Shown here: positions 37,801 through 44,137 of the stretch, in pieces | Numbering within the stretch: the stretch's first letter is position 1 | How the letters are laid out: each line of letters opens with the position of its first letter | From: Sialis fuliginosa | Lineage: Eukaryota; Arthropoda; Insecta; Megaloptera; Sialidae | Reading direction: 5' to 3' | Assembly: GCA_961205875.1 (NCBI GenBank) | Contig: OY540813.1 | Location: 12,247,001-12,311,000 of the forward strand | DNA: 64,000 nt | Translations under genes and position numbers: made by a program | Notes under the pieces: model-generated | The model's database searches: none | Seen by the model: only the letters and a program-made list of their open reading frames with translations | Told to the model about the DNA's origin: nothing

Positions 37801-40285
37801 CGTGAGTAATTTTTGCTCACGATCACGCACGCTCACGAGAGAAAAATTTTTAGTCACGCCCGCTCACTCACGGTTACAAAAAAAGTATTCACGATCACGC
37901 CCGCTCACGAATTCTATTTTTTTACTCACGCCCGATCACGCACGGCGGGTCACACTCGTGACCCGAATAATATATTATAAATAAAATGTTTAAAATAAAA
38001 ATTCGATTTAACAGATTATCATATATGCATGAGATCAGAAATTAAAGAAATATCAAAATATACATACATATACTCACGCACGACAAAAATGTACTCACGC
38101 CCGGTCACGCCCGATTGTTTTATTTTGACTCACGATCACGCCCGCTCACGATCCAATATTTGAAAATCGCTCACGTCACGTCGGGTCACGGCCGTGACCC
38201 GACGTGACCCGAAAAATTCACGGCCCGCGCCCAGCTCTATTTCGGTGATTTCCGTCAGTCGGTGAAAACGTCAAAACGAAAATATAAGTTCAAAACGTTG
38301 GCAAATGACACAACGCTGTAACGTCGCCGCGTCTACCTTTCGAAAGTTCCAGCTTCATTCATTTACATAGTTTTGATTCTCAACATCAACGTGACAACGT
38401 TTAAGCGCTGTGTTATTTACCAAGGTTTAAACAATTTTTATTTTTATTGATGTCATTAGGTTACTAATTATAACATATTAATTTATTTAAATGTTTTTAA
38501 TACTGATAATAATATCCAGCTCATAGATTTTAAATTATTATTGACTTGACAAAAAAATAGACACGTCAATTAACGTGTATTCGTGTTTGTTTATCTAATT
38601 TTAACGGTTTGCCATTATTAGCATTAATAAAACATTATTTACAGCTACAACAATCAGTATACGATGTCCCTGGGACGACACCGCATTCGATCACGCCCGT
38701 TGTCACGCCTACATCCAACCTTTCTCATTCACCCCACCCACAAGAGGGGCGGGGATTACCACTTGAATTATCAAGTGCATTGGAAACACTTGCAAGACTT
38801 GACAGTGAAGCAAGTGGGGCGGTAGGACGGCTTCTTGCACTCGCTGGTGGCGGGGCTCGATGGCGAGTACGGGCACACCTTGAGCCCCGCCTCCTTGATA
38901 TCCGATTGGCAGCGACACGCCTAGGGGCGGCAACACACGATTTAGCAGAATTTGCGGATGGGACATTGGGAAATGCTGCTCAGGCACCAGATAAAGGTAC
39001 TAAAATAATAGGTGTGGCATGGGGCGGATCCAAATTAGTCATGGGAGTGGCCATTATATTTTTTTTATATCTAAATAGTAGTGTATTTAGTATTCAGTAA
39101 AATTTTCTTAATCAAAAGGGTGGTCATACACCTTTTGGTCCGCCTCTGAGGAGTGACTAGAATATAAGGCCACTTAAAATAGGCGTGGCCAAAAATTGTT
39201 TATTAGGTAAATTGTGTAGATCTAAATCTAGAAAAAAAGTTTCAATTAAATGTTACCGAAATTAAAATGATTTTAAGCTAACAGAAAATTAAGTGTATTT
39301 TATAGTTTTAATATTTTTATTTTTTTATTTTAGGATTAGCTGCCAAACTTCGTCCTCTTGTAAAAGCACTAAAAGATGCTGATTGTTTAATACAAAAAGC
39401 AACAAATATACTAGATTCCCAACAATGGTCTATCGATGTTCTATCAAAACCTGAAGTGGATGAAAAAGAAAGCATCTGTAAGCCACCCGATGCCTTAGAT
39501 CAATTAATAGCTTGTTCAAGATCCCTCACCGAAGATGTAAGGCAAATAGCATCATTTATACAAGGCAATTCTACTTTATTATTTAAACGTACTTCACCAA
39601 ATAATAATAATGAAAACGGTGATTGGTTAGAAGATTACGATTATGTAAGTTTAGAATCTAGAGAGGCTGTTGCAAAAGAGCATGCTGAAATAAGAGAACA
39701 GCTACCAAATAAACTGAAAAAAGGATATGATGCATTATTGAAGAATGCAGAGTTAGCTGCTACAGAAAAAAATGAAACCCAAAATATGGATCCAAATGAT
39801 AAACAGGTACTAAAATTATTGTGTACTATTTTAATCACATTTATTCCATTTTAAATTAAAGTATTTTTTATTCTAACAATAAACTTTTTTTACAGCTGTT
39901 AACATTTTATGCAGCACAATGTATAACCCATTCTAACCACTTAACTCACGCAATAGATGCGTTTCTTCAAACAGTCGAACATAACCAGCCTCCTAAAGTT
40001 TTCTTAGCACACGGAAAATTCGTAGTTTTAAGTGCTCACAGATTAGTCCACATAGGAGACACTGTTCATAGGAACATAACGAAAAACGATATAAAGACAA
40101 ATGCTCTAAATTGCGCTAATGCATTATCAGAGGCTCTAGCTGCCAGTGTTACAAAAACTAAGAGAGCCGCACTACAATTCCCTAGTGTTACAGCTGTGCA
40201 AGAAATGGTTGATTCAGTCGTAGATATTTCACATTTGGCGAAAGATTTGAAAATGTGCTTGGTTGAAGCAGCTCAACAACCTTAA
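7881..40285 (+). CDS. p130CAS: p130CAS/BCAR1-family focal-adhesion docking protein (six visible exons, N-terminus missing)
   Basis: Coding exons: 7881-8024, 10297-10458, 36320-37093, 38645-38996, 39334-39806, 39896-40285. All junctions are GT-AG, phases agree, and the product is 764 residues plus a missing start. Residues 1-65 form an SH3 domain (ALYDN, then GWWLC, then GICPGNRLRL), which in this family binds FAK and C3G-type partners. Residues 103-400 are a disordered substrate domain with about eight YxxP sites, mostly YDVP, the phosphotyrosine docking sites for Crk. Residues 390-520 resemble the serine-rich four-helix bundle. DYDYVSL at 578-584 matches the family's YDYV SH2-binding site. 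Residues 636-764 form the C-terminal FAT-like helical domain. The RPLPSPP Src-SH3 site of vertebrate CAS is not visible. The protein acts as an adaptor in integrin and Src signalling at cell adhesions. The upstream first exon is not identified. Confidence 0.93.
8264..8392 (+). repeat. Fragment of the repeat also at 27676-27775 and 49803-49925
   Basis: The stretch TTGATATTTATTTTAAAATC, followed by GAATGATACG, ACTCGTGGAGCGATATGG, TGTTATTTGTCCTTTAT and TTCCTTG, recurs in the same order near 27676-27770 and in reverse complement near 49803-49925. Only the distal part of the larger repeat is present here. Confidence 0.75.
9285..10010 (+). repeat. Dispersed repeat ending in CTTCGGAACCCTAA
   Basis: The segment is bounded by AAGGGTTCCGAAG at the left and GGGTTTCTTCGGAACCCTAA at the right. 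It contains two internal near-repeats (about 9325-9480 and 9596-9740) sharing GGGTCATATTCTACTAAT-like sequence and a step reading GACACCCCAACATGCC. The right part matches the reverse complement of 61046-61440, including the AAGTGAGATTAATAGGGTTT end. GGTTCCG/CGGAACCC ends are widespread in moth and other insect repeats. No coding capacity was seen. Confidence 0.65.
10814..11060 (+). mobile_element. MITE copy with GGTCGATCCAGACTATCGAG end (right end lost)
   Basis: The left end reads TTAACGGTCGATCCAGAC and the body matches the complete copy at 16677-16904 (for example ATCATTCACACTATAGGTAT and TCTCGCTTCGATACAGCATA). The right terminal inverted repeat of the other copy is missing, and sequence diverges after about 11030. 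It is a truncated non-autonomous DNA element. Confidence 0.75.
11170..11415. repeat. Truncated copy of the TGTCCGG-ended MITE family
   Basis: The motifs GACAAGTTTCGCG, GTGATATTATGAAAATTATT, AATTCCATAACCAATCCA and GTGCTTGCAAGCTTGC occur in the same order as in 50261-50576. Compared with 27052-27350 the whole is reverse-complemented. The left terminal repeat is absent and the right end is decayed. Confidence 0.7.
11591..11610. repeat. (TG)10 microsatellite
   Basis: Ten uninterrupted TG units, followed by imperfect TG-rich sequence to about 11635. Confidence 0.9.
11978..12011. repeat. (TTA)n microsatellite
   Basis: A run of TTA triplets interrupted by one ACT step. Confidence 0.85.
12065..12640 (+). 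repeat. CCAAGTGCGTG-type dispersed repeat, copy 1
   Basis: It starts with AAAATGACCAAGTGCGTGTT and GGGCACGCACATGA. A related start occurs at 21727 (AAAATGGCCAAATGCGTGTT). Two internal stretches (about 12120-12370 and 12425-12620) repeat each other, sharing TTCATTGAAAGTACTAATTA- and CACCCCACT-like sequence. The GGCCAAGTGCGNGT opening is known to me as a recurrent insect dispersed-repeat motif. No ORF. Confidence 0.55.
13185..13400 (-). pseudogene. Relic of the C-terminal end of a non-LTR retrotransposon ORF2
   Basis: On the minus strand a short frame reads VGLKIYEKLPEDIK and then FKTKIKSYLL. This matches the typical C-terminal 'nkLPedIk...fKkkLKsyLL' segment of Jockey/RTE-like reverse-transcriptase polyproteins. 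Just upstream, in another frame, comes YNTRYDFLHKTSSTR, the usual 'hNYNTR' motif, so at least one frameshift separates the two. No reverse-transcriptase core was found, so this is a dead 5'-truncated LINE fragment. Family assignment is inference from these short motifs. Confidence 0.65.
13437..14005. mobile_element. TIR element (569 bp) with TA target duplication
   Basis: The left end AGGTACTGGCACCAGT is mirrored by ACTGGTGCCAGTACCT at the right end, a 16-bp perfect inverted repeat. TA dinucleotides flank both ends (13435-13436 and 14006-14007). The inverted similarity continues imperfectly inward (TATGGCC on one side, GGCCATA on the other). No transposase frame is present. A TA duplication fits a Tc1/mariner-type or similar MITE, but the family is unknown. 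Confidence 0.75.
14490..14690 (+). repeat. ATTATAAATGCGAAAATAACTC-type dispersed repeat
   Basis: The order TAATATTATAAATGCGAAAA, ACTCTGTCGTCTATTTGTTACC, GACCCGATCTTGATGAAATTT, TAGTTTGCATCC, then TTCCACGTAGACGAAGTCGC is that of a widespread insect interspersed repeat (known from moths and aphids), which ends in 'ccacgcgggcgaagtcgcgg'. It is non-coding and slightly decayed. Confidence 0.65.
16677..16904. mobile_element. Complete MITE with 22-bp-class TIR (GGTCGATCCAGACTATCGAG)
   Basis: The left end GGTCGATCCAGACTATCGAG and the right end CTCGATAGTCTGGATCGACC are inverted copies. The left end follows TTAA and the right end is followed by CTTAG; a TTAA also precedes the copy at 10814. This hints at a TTAA-type target, but the right side is not exact. 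Interior sequence matches 10814-11030. No ORF. Confidence 0.85.
17177..17313. mobile_element. Small foldback MITE (137 bp)
   Basis: GCCGTGTTCAGACCGAAAAA with AACAAAACAGCAAC at the left is mirrored by GTTGCTGTTTTGTTTTCTTT and GGTGTGAACACCGC at the right, so almost the whole element folds into a hairpin. The target duplication is unclear. Confidence 0.75.
17640..17800. repeat. Short dispersed repeat with GCAAATAGCGTTAGCTTGGC
   Basis: A CTCGCA(A/G)ATAGCGTTAGCTT(A/G)GCT motif is found here (about 17757), at about 1576 (+) and in reverse complement at about 60150-60180. Each copy is followed by a TCTAGA/GAGCAT-like step. It is a decayed interspersed repeat without visible ends. Confidence 0.5.
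18514..19027. mobile_element. TA-flanked TIR element (514 bp), GAGTAATCCGG ends
   Basis: GAGTAATCCGG at the left and CCGGATTACTC at the right form a perfect 11-bp inverted repeat, flanked by TA on both sides. The interior has GACGTCATTGG and GTGACGTCAT motifs. The ends resemble those of the element at 54041-54219, suggesting a pogo/Tigger-like relationship. No transposase ORF. Confidence 0.75.
20121..20298. mobile_element. hAT-like MITE with CANTGGCG ends
   Basis: The left end CAATGGCGTAG pairs with the right end CTCCGCCACTG. Flanking octamers TTCTGTAC (20113-20120) and TTTTGTAC (20299-20306) agree at 7 of 8 positions, the 8-bp duplication expected for hAT elements. The interior matches the reverse complement of 31569-31703, sharing CCTCCCTGAAATATTCAGTG and TTTTGAGAAAACATC. 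Confidence 0.85.
21720..22240 (+). repeat. CCAAATGCGTG-type dispersed repeat, copy 2, ending in ACGGAACCCTAA
   Basis: The opening AAAATGGCCAAATGCGTGTT resembles 12070. The end contains GACAGACGGACGGACAGAGT followed by TACGGAACCCTAAAAA, a tail familiar from insect dispersed repeats and related to the ends at 10000 and 61050. The middle is AT-rich without ORFs. Confidence 0.55.
22440..22640. other. GC-balanced unique patch inside p130CAS intron 2
   Basis: This part of the intron is more GC-balanced than its surroundings and includes GGCGGAAACTTAATCAAACG and TTTCCCGGCGGGCTG. It shows no inverted ends and no copy elsewhere in the window. It could be a regulatory element or an untranslated exon; neither is shown. 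Confidence 0.3.
23321..23920. mobile_element. Inverted-repeat-bounded segment (about 600 bp)
   Basis: CATATGGGCAAATTCACAGA, continuing ACGTGGCCGC, at the left is mirrored by GCGGCCACGTTCTGTGGATT and TGCCCATATG at the right. Between them are only short open frames without recognised domains. No target duplication was identified, so it may be the inner part of a larger element. Confidence 0.6.
24517..24532. repeat. Three interstitial insect telomere-type (TTAGG) units
   Basis: AGGTTAGGTTAGGTTA corresponds to the common insect telomere repeat. Three units in a chromosome-internal context can arise by chance or repair and imply no telomere. Confidence 0.6.
24838..25025. mobile_element. Foldback MITE with 9-bp target duplication, short copy (188 bp)
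   Basis: The element starts with CAAGGTAGTCTCAATAG and ends ACTACCTTG...ACCTTG. GTCTGGTAG is duplicated exactly on both sides (24829-24837 and 25026-25034). Inner arms share CAATCAGCGTTTGCGCGGGA with the opposite arm. Same family as 42935-43360. Nine-base duplications are typical of Mutator-like (MULE) elements. No ORF. Confidence 0.9.
25549..26268. repeat. Foldback-type repeat, copy 2
   Basis: The left arm (about 25570-25670), containing AACTTTAGTTTTTCTTATGG, is the inverted copy of the right arm at about 25855-25960 (CCCATAAGAAAAACTTATG). The centre, 25672-25852, is the reverse complement of the centre of copy 1. The right flank is collinear with copy 1 and ends with CACGCTTATCTTGGACACC. 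No coding sequence. Confidence 0.75.
26558..26573. repeat. (AAT)n microsatellite
   Basis: Five consecutive AAT-type triplets. Confidence 0.8.
27052..27350. mobile_element. MITE with about 60-bp TIRs, TGTCCGG/CCAGACA ends
   Basis: The left arm (TGTCCGGAATTATAAAAGAG, then TTTGCTAGCTTGCAAGCACT) is mirrored by the right arm (AGTGCTTGCAAGTTAGCAT, then TTTATAATACCAGACA). The interior matches the reverse complement of 50261-50576, including GTGATACTTCAACTAATTGT. No ORF; superfamily not determined. Confidence 0.85.
27351..27775 (+). repeat. Repeat flanking the MITE, shared with the 50-kb block
   Basis: The block immediately after the MITE is collinear with the reverse complement of 49803-50220. Shared motifs are AGATTAGGAAAGACTATG, GTTACCGAAATTTTACGG and AACAATTGATATTTATTTTA, with the end TTTTTCCTTGTGTAAGG. 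The MITE and this flank were therefore copied together or belong to one larger element of about 720 bp. A distal fragment lies at 8264-8392. Confidence 0.8.
28978..29428. mobile_element. piggyBac-like MITE with TTAA duplication (451 bp)
   Basis: TTAA flanks both ends (28974-28977 and 29429-29432). The ends CCCATTAACGCCC and GGGCGTTAATAGG are 13-bp inverted repeats with one mismatch. The piggyBac superfamily uses TTAA targets and has CCC-starting ends. No transposase frame is present. A related end, TTAACCCATTAAAGCCC, is seen at about 16522. Confidence 0.85.
29881..30006. repeat. Long imperfect stem-loop
   Basis: ATCTTGACTTCTGGGTATAA at the left is mirrored by TTATACCTAGAAATCAAGAT at the right, and the pairing extends inward through GATCGTTCTATCGAT and GTCAATAGAACGAAC. 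Sequence to 30340 then runs into an (AAAT)n stretch, so this may be part of a retroposed repeat. Confidence 0.6.
30312..30337. repeat. (AAAT)n simple repeat, possible retroposon tail
   Basis: About six AAAT units, followed by A-rich sequence. It may be the tail of a retroposed element that begins before 29881. Confidence 0.7.
31569..31703. mobile_element. hAT-like MITE with CAGTGGCG ends (135 bp)
   Basis: The left end CAGTGGCGTAGTAAG pairs with the right end CTTCACCACTG. Flanks ATTAGTCG (31561-31568) and ATTAGCCG (31704-31711) agree at 7 of 8 positions, as expected for an hAT insertion. It is in the opposite orientation to its relative at 20121-20298 and has a poly-C tract near 31674-31684. 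Confidence 0.87.
32509..33038. mobile_element. CAGTGGCGCC-ended inverted-repeat element (530 bp)
   Basis: The left end CAGTGGCGCCAGAGCCGGGG pairs with the right end TTCCGGCGCCACTG, and G/C tracts follow both ends. The end sequence is of the hAT type, but the flanking octamers do not match, so the target duplication has decayed or the ends come from two insertions. Confidence 0.6.
34750..35240. other. GC-balanced unique stretch near the 3' end of intron 2
   Basis: This stretch is of higher complexity and GC than the neighbouring intron. It contains GTCCCCGTTTCCGGACACAA and GGCGTGCACGTGTGAATGGC and has no repeat in the window. No in-frame exon with CAS-like sequence was found. It is a candidate enhancer or untranslated exon. 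Confidence 0.3.
35412..35430. repeat. (GAAA)n simple repeat
   Basis: Four to five GAAA units. Confidence 0.7.
37343..37497. mobile_element. Decayed hAT-like remnant in p130CAS intron 3
   Basis: CAGGCCCGTAACTA at the left and TAGTTACGACACT at the right are partial inverted repeats of a common hAT end type. Flanks ACCAATAT and ACCAATAC agree at 7 of 8. The interior carries GTGCCCGAGACCCCCGCCG. Confidence 0.65.
37789..38239. mobile_element. hAT-like MITE built of TCACG-rich repeats (451 bp)
   Basis: TAGAGCTGGGCGCG at the left and CGCGCCCAGCTCTA at the right are perfect 14-bp inverted repeats. The octamer TTTCGGTG is duplicated exactly (37781-37788 and 38240-38247), the hAT signature. The interior consists of degenerate CTCACGATCACGCCCG-like units in both halves, plus GTGACCCG palindromes, making it highly repetitive. 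It sits in intron 3 of p130CAS. Confidence 0.9.
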
Positions 40286-40443
40286 AAATTGGTATACAAT
40301 TTATACTGACTATTTTTTATGTGTATTATTTGTAAATTTATTCCAGTGATTATTTTTAATAATATTAGTGTTTATAAAAGTATTACCTATCGTAATTTAT
40401 TTAAAATTTTGTGCGTGTAATTTCAAACCAATCTACATTAAGA

Positions 40444-40449
40444 AATAAA
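40444..40449 (+). terminator. Putative polyadenylation signal of p130CAS
   Basis: First AATAAA after the stop codon at 40283-40285. Use of the site is inferred. Confidence 0.5.
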
Positions 40450-42934
40450 AATTAGAGTTATGTTCCATATTACTGTATAAATATAGTAAAGTGAATTAGT
40501 TTTTGAATTGTTAAAACAAATTTGGTACTAGTTATTTGAAACTGACTAAGAAGAAATCAGAAACTTTTTATAATTAATTATTTATAAATACAATATATGA
40601 ATTAACAAGATTTATTTAGCTGTGATGATTAATTATTACCATATATTAAATATTATTATATTTCACACTGTACTTTCAGCACAGAAGTGCTCTACAGTAA
40701 CGATACCTATTTATATGGTGTTTGAAAACTCAGGTTAGATATAATAATTATTTAATATATGTTATTATCATTTTATTAAATAACTGTTTATAATCAAATT
40801 TAAATGTTATATCAGTAGTTTTGTAGATTGTTAGTTAAACTTTTCAAATTCTGGTTTAACGGTTGTGTTATTTATTTAGTACAATACAAAAAAATTGAGT
40901 TCATACATAAAAAATAAATTTGAAATAATAAATATAAAATAATGAATTAATAAGGTAACTATTATATTTATAATATATCAAAAGAGGTATACCAGAGACT
41001 GAATTTAAATTCAATCTATGTATATTATTGTTACTGCCCCCTTTAAAATAGATTTTAAATTTTGAGTATTAAAAATTAAATTCTAGTCATAAAAATAATT
41101 ATTTTTCACATTATGTTATGGTATTTTGTATTGTATTTAAATATTTTATAGAATCGTTAACCAGAAAACATATTAAATATCAGTGTTAATGTTTTTCATA
41201 ATTTTATACGCAGCTTTTTATATAAAAATAAACCAGTGGTTGTGAATAAGTTTTTACTTAACGATTCTGTTTTTTAAGAAGAGAGAAAGGCTGAATATAT
41301 TTCTAAACAGCTTATATTTTAATGCACGATTTATGTTTTTATGTATATATTTATTTCAAATGAGTTCCTTTTTACTACTTATGAATTATATATATAATTA
41401 TATCTATCTATAAATTGTTGATATAATTGAAGCTTATGCTCAAAACTTAGCTGATATATGGTAGAAAAAAAGTGAAACTTTCAAATATAATACAATGTAA
41501 TTGTTATGATTATTGCTATGCAAAGCTTTTCAAAAATTGTTTTGCGCACCCCTAATTCTGTTAATAGCTTATAGAAGCAATGATTTTTACACGGTGATCA
41601 ATGTATGCTCAACTTTTTTAGGGAATTATTTAATTTTCTAAATTTAAACGTTACAATGAAAGATTCTTATAAATTTAAAATCAAATTATTTGTCTTATTA
41701 TTAGCTTGTATAATAATGTATTTTGTAAGTTTCACTTATCGATGTGTTGTACAAGTATTAACATTGTGTAGTTTTTACCAGTGATTCAGGTAATAGTTCT
41801 TATTGTATTATATTTGCAAATAATGGATTAGGTATGGAGACATGGAGAAAAAATTATAGGTATTTCACAATTATTTATTTGTATATAATTTATGTAACAA
41901 TATATTAATTATATACTGACAATATCATAAACTTTTTTAATATTACATATATATTTACACTATTGACTATATTATATTATAGTGTTTAAAAAATATGTTT
42001 TGTGCAATTTTATAATTAGTATAATATTTTCTCCATGTAAATAAAAACTTCAAATCTGATTTCTACTATTTAAACATAGATGTGAATATTTATATCCATT
42101 AAGATCAATGTATAATTTTATTTAATAACTTTTAAAATCAATTTATAATGAAAATATAAAACAATTATCCTACGTTTCATTTCTTAATAACATTTCCATA
42201 AATCCTTTCAAATATCTTAAGTACTATATTAACATAGATCAGGTATGGTCACATTTTTAGACTCGAAAGACAACTTGCGTTATATTCACAAGTTCAAAAC
42301 TAGGACTGGAGTCAGAGCTTAAATAACGGTCTAAAAGATGATATGGATTCTGTCAATTTTGACTTACTGATCAAGTTTTCATAGGCATAAAGTTCAGGAA
42401 TTAATATTTTTTACTCCTTAGTATTTGAACCTCCTTTGACGTAACAAAAGATTTTTTAGTTTAAATATTTTTAAATTCATTTGAAAAATTATACCTTACT
42501 ATGTACAAAATGCAGTGAAACACCATAGGCAGAGAGGACACCAAAAAAAATTTATTTATTTCAAAGATCTGAATAATGAGTAATGTAATTATTTGATTAA
42601 AATTTAGTTGTAATGCATTTATATAGAAATTAAGATAATTAAAATTTTAAATAAAATTATTTAATTTTTATTATATCAATAACAATACCCAGTTTTGCAT
42701 TAATTCCTGGATTCTGTCACTTTATTTTAGTTGAGATAGTGATATTTTATTTTATTTATATCTTAATATCTATATTACAGTTCATATTCACAGGACTCAT
42801 GTAAGTAACAAAAATTTTTGTATGTTAAATTTGATAGCAGAAGCAGCTATTGAATGTGTTAAAACTACTACAAATAAAAACTTGATAATAATTAAATGAT
42901 ACTTTATTCATATAAATAAAACTTCATACATAAC

Positions 42935-43360
42935 CAAGGTATATAAAGACAAGGTAGTCTCAATAGCTCCTTGATCAATCAGCGTTTGCGCGGGAATTAC
43001 GTGACCACAGTGATATATTAAAATGTAAAAATAGATTTTTCGAACACAATAATTTCTTTATCAACAAAAATTAAGAAACTGATGAGTATAATCGACCAAG
43101 CGGTGCAATGGTAGTTTTGCAGAAGGTGAAAGGGGCGAAACACTCTTTTTACGTGAATAACTTCAAAATGGCAACTGCACTCATCGGTTTCTTAAAGTAT
43201 AGGTTTTTGTTGATAAAGGAATTATTTTTTTTTTTTATCTATTTTTACTGTACTAATTGTACATTTATACCATTGAATATATCTCCTGGGTGACGTAATT
43301 CCTGCGCAAACACTGATCAGTCAAGGAGCTATTGAAACTACCTTGTTTTTGTATACCTTG
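42935..43360. mobile_element. Foldback MITE with 9-bp target duplication, long copy (426 bp)
   Basis: The ends read CAAGGTATATAAAGACAAGG at the left and CCTTGTTTTTGTATACCTTG at the right. ATACATAAC is duplicated exactly on both sides (42926-42934 and 43361-43369). The arms extend inward through CTCCTTGATCAATCAGCGTT and TGCGCGGGAATTACGT. Inner arms containing TTTATCAACAAAAATTAAGA and its inverse make it almost fully self-complementary. It ends 14 bases before the NAA10 stop codon region, on the 3' side of that gene. The 9-bp duplication suggests a Mutator-like origin. Confidence 0.92.
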
Positions 43361-43378
43361 ATACATAACATAGCTTTT

Positions 43379-43390
43379 CACATTTATTTT
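43379..43390 (-). terminator. AATAAA overlapping the NAA10 stop codon
   Basis: On the minus strand the gene ends GAAAAATAAATG, so the TAA stop lies within an AATAAA hexamer. If used, this gives a 3' UTR of only about 10-30 bases, which would end in the duplicated target site or the adjoining MITE. Confidence 0.45.
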
Positions 43391-43890
43391 TCTTCAATTG
43401 CAGGAATTCCTGAATTTTCATTATCTGTCATTAAGTCTTTTAATTTTCTTTTCATTGAATATGCATCTTCTCCATCAGCATAATATTTTGGTTCAACTTC
43501 AAGGATTTTAAATTTTAATGAATTTGTATAAAGATTCAAAGCAGCCCTATTACTTTTTCTTACATGCAATGAAACATAATGTGCTTGAAAACATTCAACC
43601 ATTGCTCTAGCTGCTTGGTCCATTAACTTCTGTGCCAAACCAAGTCTCCGGTGTGATCTCTTAACCGCAAGTGATGTTATATGACCATGTTTTTCTTCAC
43701 CATCTTCCTCCATTTTTGCAAGCACATAACCTACAATATTTCCTTTTTCGTCTTCAGCAACGTAACTTAACTGAGGCCATGATAAACCATGATAAAAATA
43801 ATATTTCATTTGATAGTTTTCTGGCAAGCAAAGCAAATTACAATGTTGCATATTCATAAGATCTTCAGGTTTTGCACAGCGGATGTTCAT
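43384..43890 (-). CDS. Naa10: N-alpha-acetyltransferase 10, catalytic subunit of NatA
   Basis: A 168-residue GNAT-fold protein in one exon. It starts [20 protein letters not shown] and contains [20 protein letters not shown], the typical NAA10 substrate-binding segment with the conserved Glu24 and Tyr26. [17 protein letters not shown] (residues 70-86) holds the acetyl-CoA binding R/QxxGxA motif. [14 protein letters not shown] follows. With NAA15 it forms the ribosome-bound NatA complex, which acetylates the N-termini of Ser-, Ala-, Thr- and Gly-starting proteins. The C-terminal tail is shorter than the human one (about 235 residues), as in other insects. The start is 43 bases after the SMIM13 stop on the same strand. 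A MITE ends just past the stop. The family match is strong. Confidence 0.97.
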   Translation of the reverse strand: MNIRCAKPEDLMNMQHCNLLCLPENYQMKYYFYHGLSWPQLSYVAEDEKGNIVGYVLAKMEEDGEEKHGHITSLAVKRSHRRLGLAQKLMDQAARAMVECFQAHYVSLHVRKSNRAALNLYTNSLKFKILEVEPKYYADGEDAYSMKRKLKDLMTDNENSGIPAIEEK

Positions 43891-43933
43891 TTTAATTTTT
43901 GTTTATAAAATATTAATACGTATAAATATATAT

Positions 43934-44137
43934 CTATTCACGCCGAACTTTCTTAACACGACTTTTTTCGTTTTTTAAATTAGTTTGAGAAGACGTTTCT
44001 GACATACCACCCAAAAGTTCTCTCACAAATTTAAATTTTGAAAGAAACAATTTCCAAACAACATACCATCCTGAAAATGTAAAAACAATTAAAATAATAA
44101 AACATGTATGAAAATTTACTGAATCATATTGTGCCAT
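43934..44137 (-). CDS. SMIM13: Small integral membrane protein 13 homologue (67 aa)
   Basis: A short single-exon frame with one hydrophobic segment (about residues 11-30) followed by GWYVVWKLFLSKFKFVRELL. This is almost identical to the conserved core GWYFVWHLFLSKFKFLREL of vertebrate SMIM13 as I recall it. A short polar, basic C-terminal tail (KNEKSRVKKVRRE) follows. It is probably a single-pass membrane microprotein with a cytosolic tail; the molecular function of the family is not established. The gene sits between TSSC4 and NAA10 on the same strand. Only 43 bases, with no obvious polyadenylation signal, separate its stop from the NAA10 start. Genes this short are easily missed by annotation pipelines. 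Confidence 0.88.
   Translation of the reverse strand: MAQYDSVNFHTCFIILIVFTFSGWYVVWKLFLSKFKFVRELLGGMSETSSQTNLKNEKSRVKKVRRE

Larger units (their letters stand above)
40286..43383. other. p130CAS 3' UTR and intergenic AT-rich DNA
   Basis: A canonical AATAAA at 40444-40449 lies about 160 bases after the p130CAS stop and is a plausible polyadenylation signal. The rest to 42934 is very AT-rich with no recognised exon or repeat. The MITE at 42935-43360 closes the region. Confidence 0.6.

Noticed and set aside
37789-38239. CRISPR-like array because of repeated TCACG units
   Set aside because: Units are short and degenerate without regular spacers, inside a eukaryotic intron and bounded by transposon ends with an 8-bp duplication.
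38709-38987. Minus-strand 92-codon frame over the GC-rich p130CAS exon
   Set aside because: GC-rich coding sequence often lacks antisense stops; the sense strand is clearly the CAS bundle.
43384-43890. NAA10 as a processed retrocopy because it is intronless
   Set aside because: The frame is intact with all key residues, there is no poly(A) tract, and it lies in an ordered block of other intronless genes; an ordinary functional gene is more likely.
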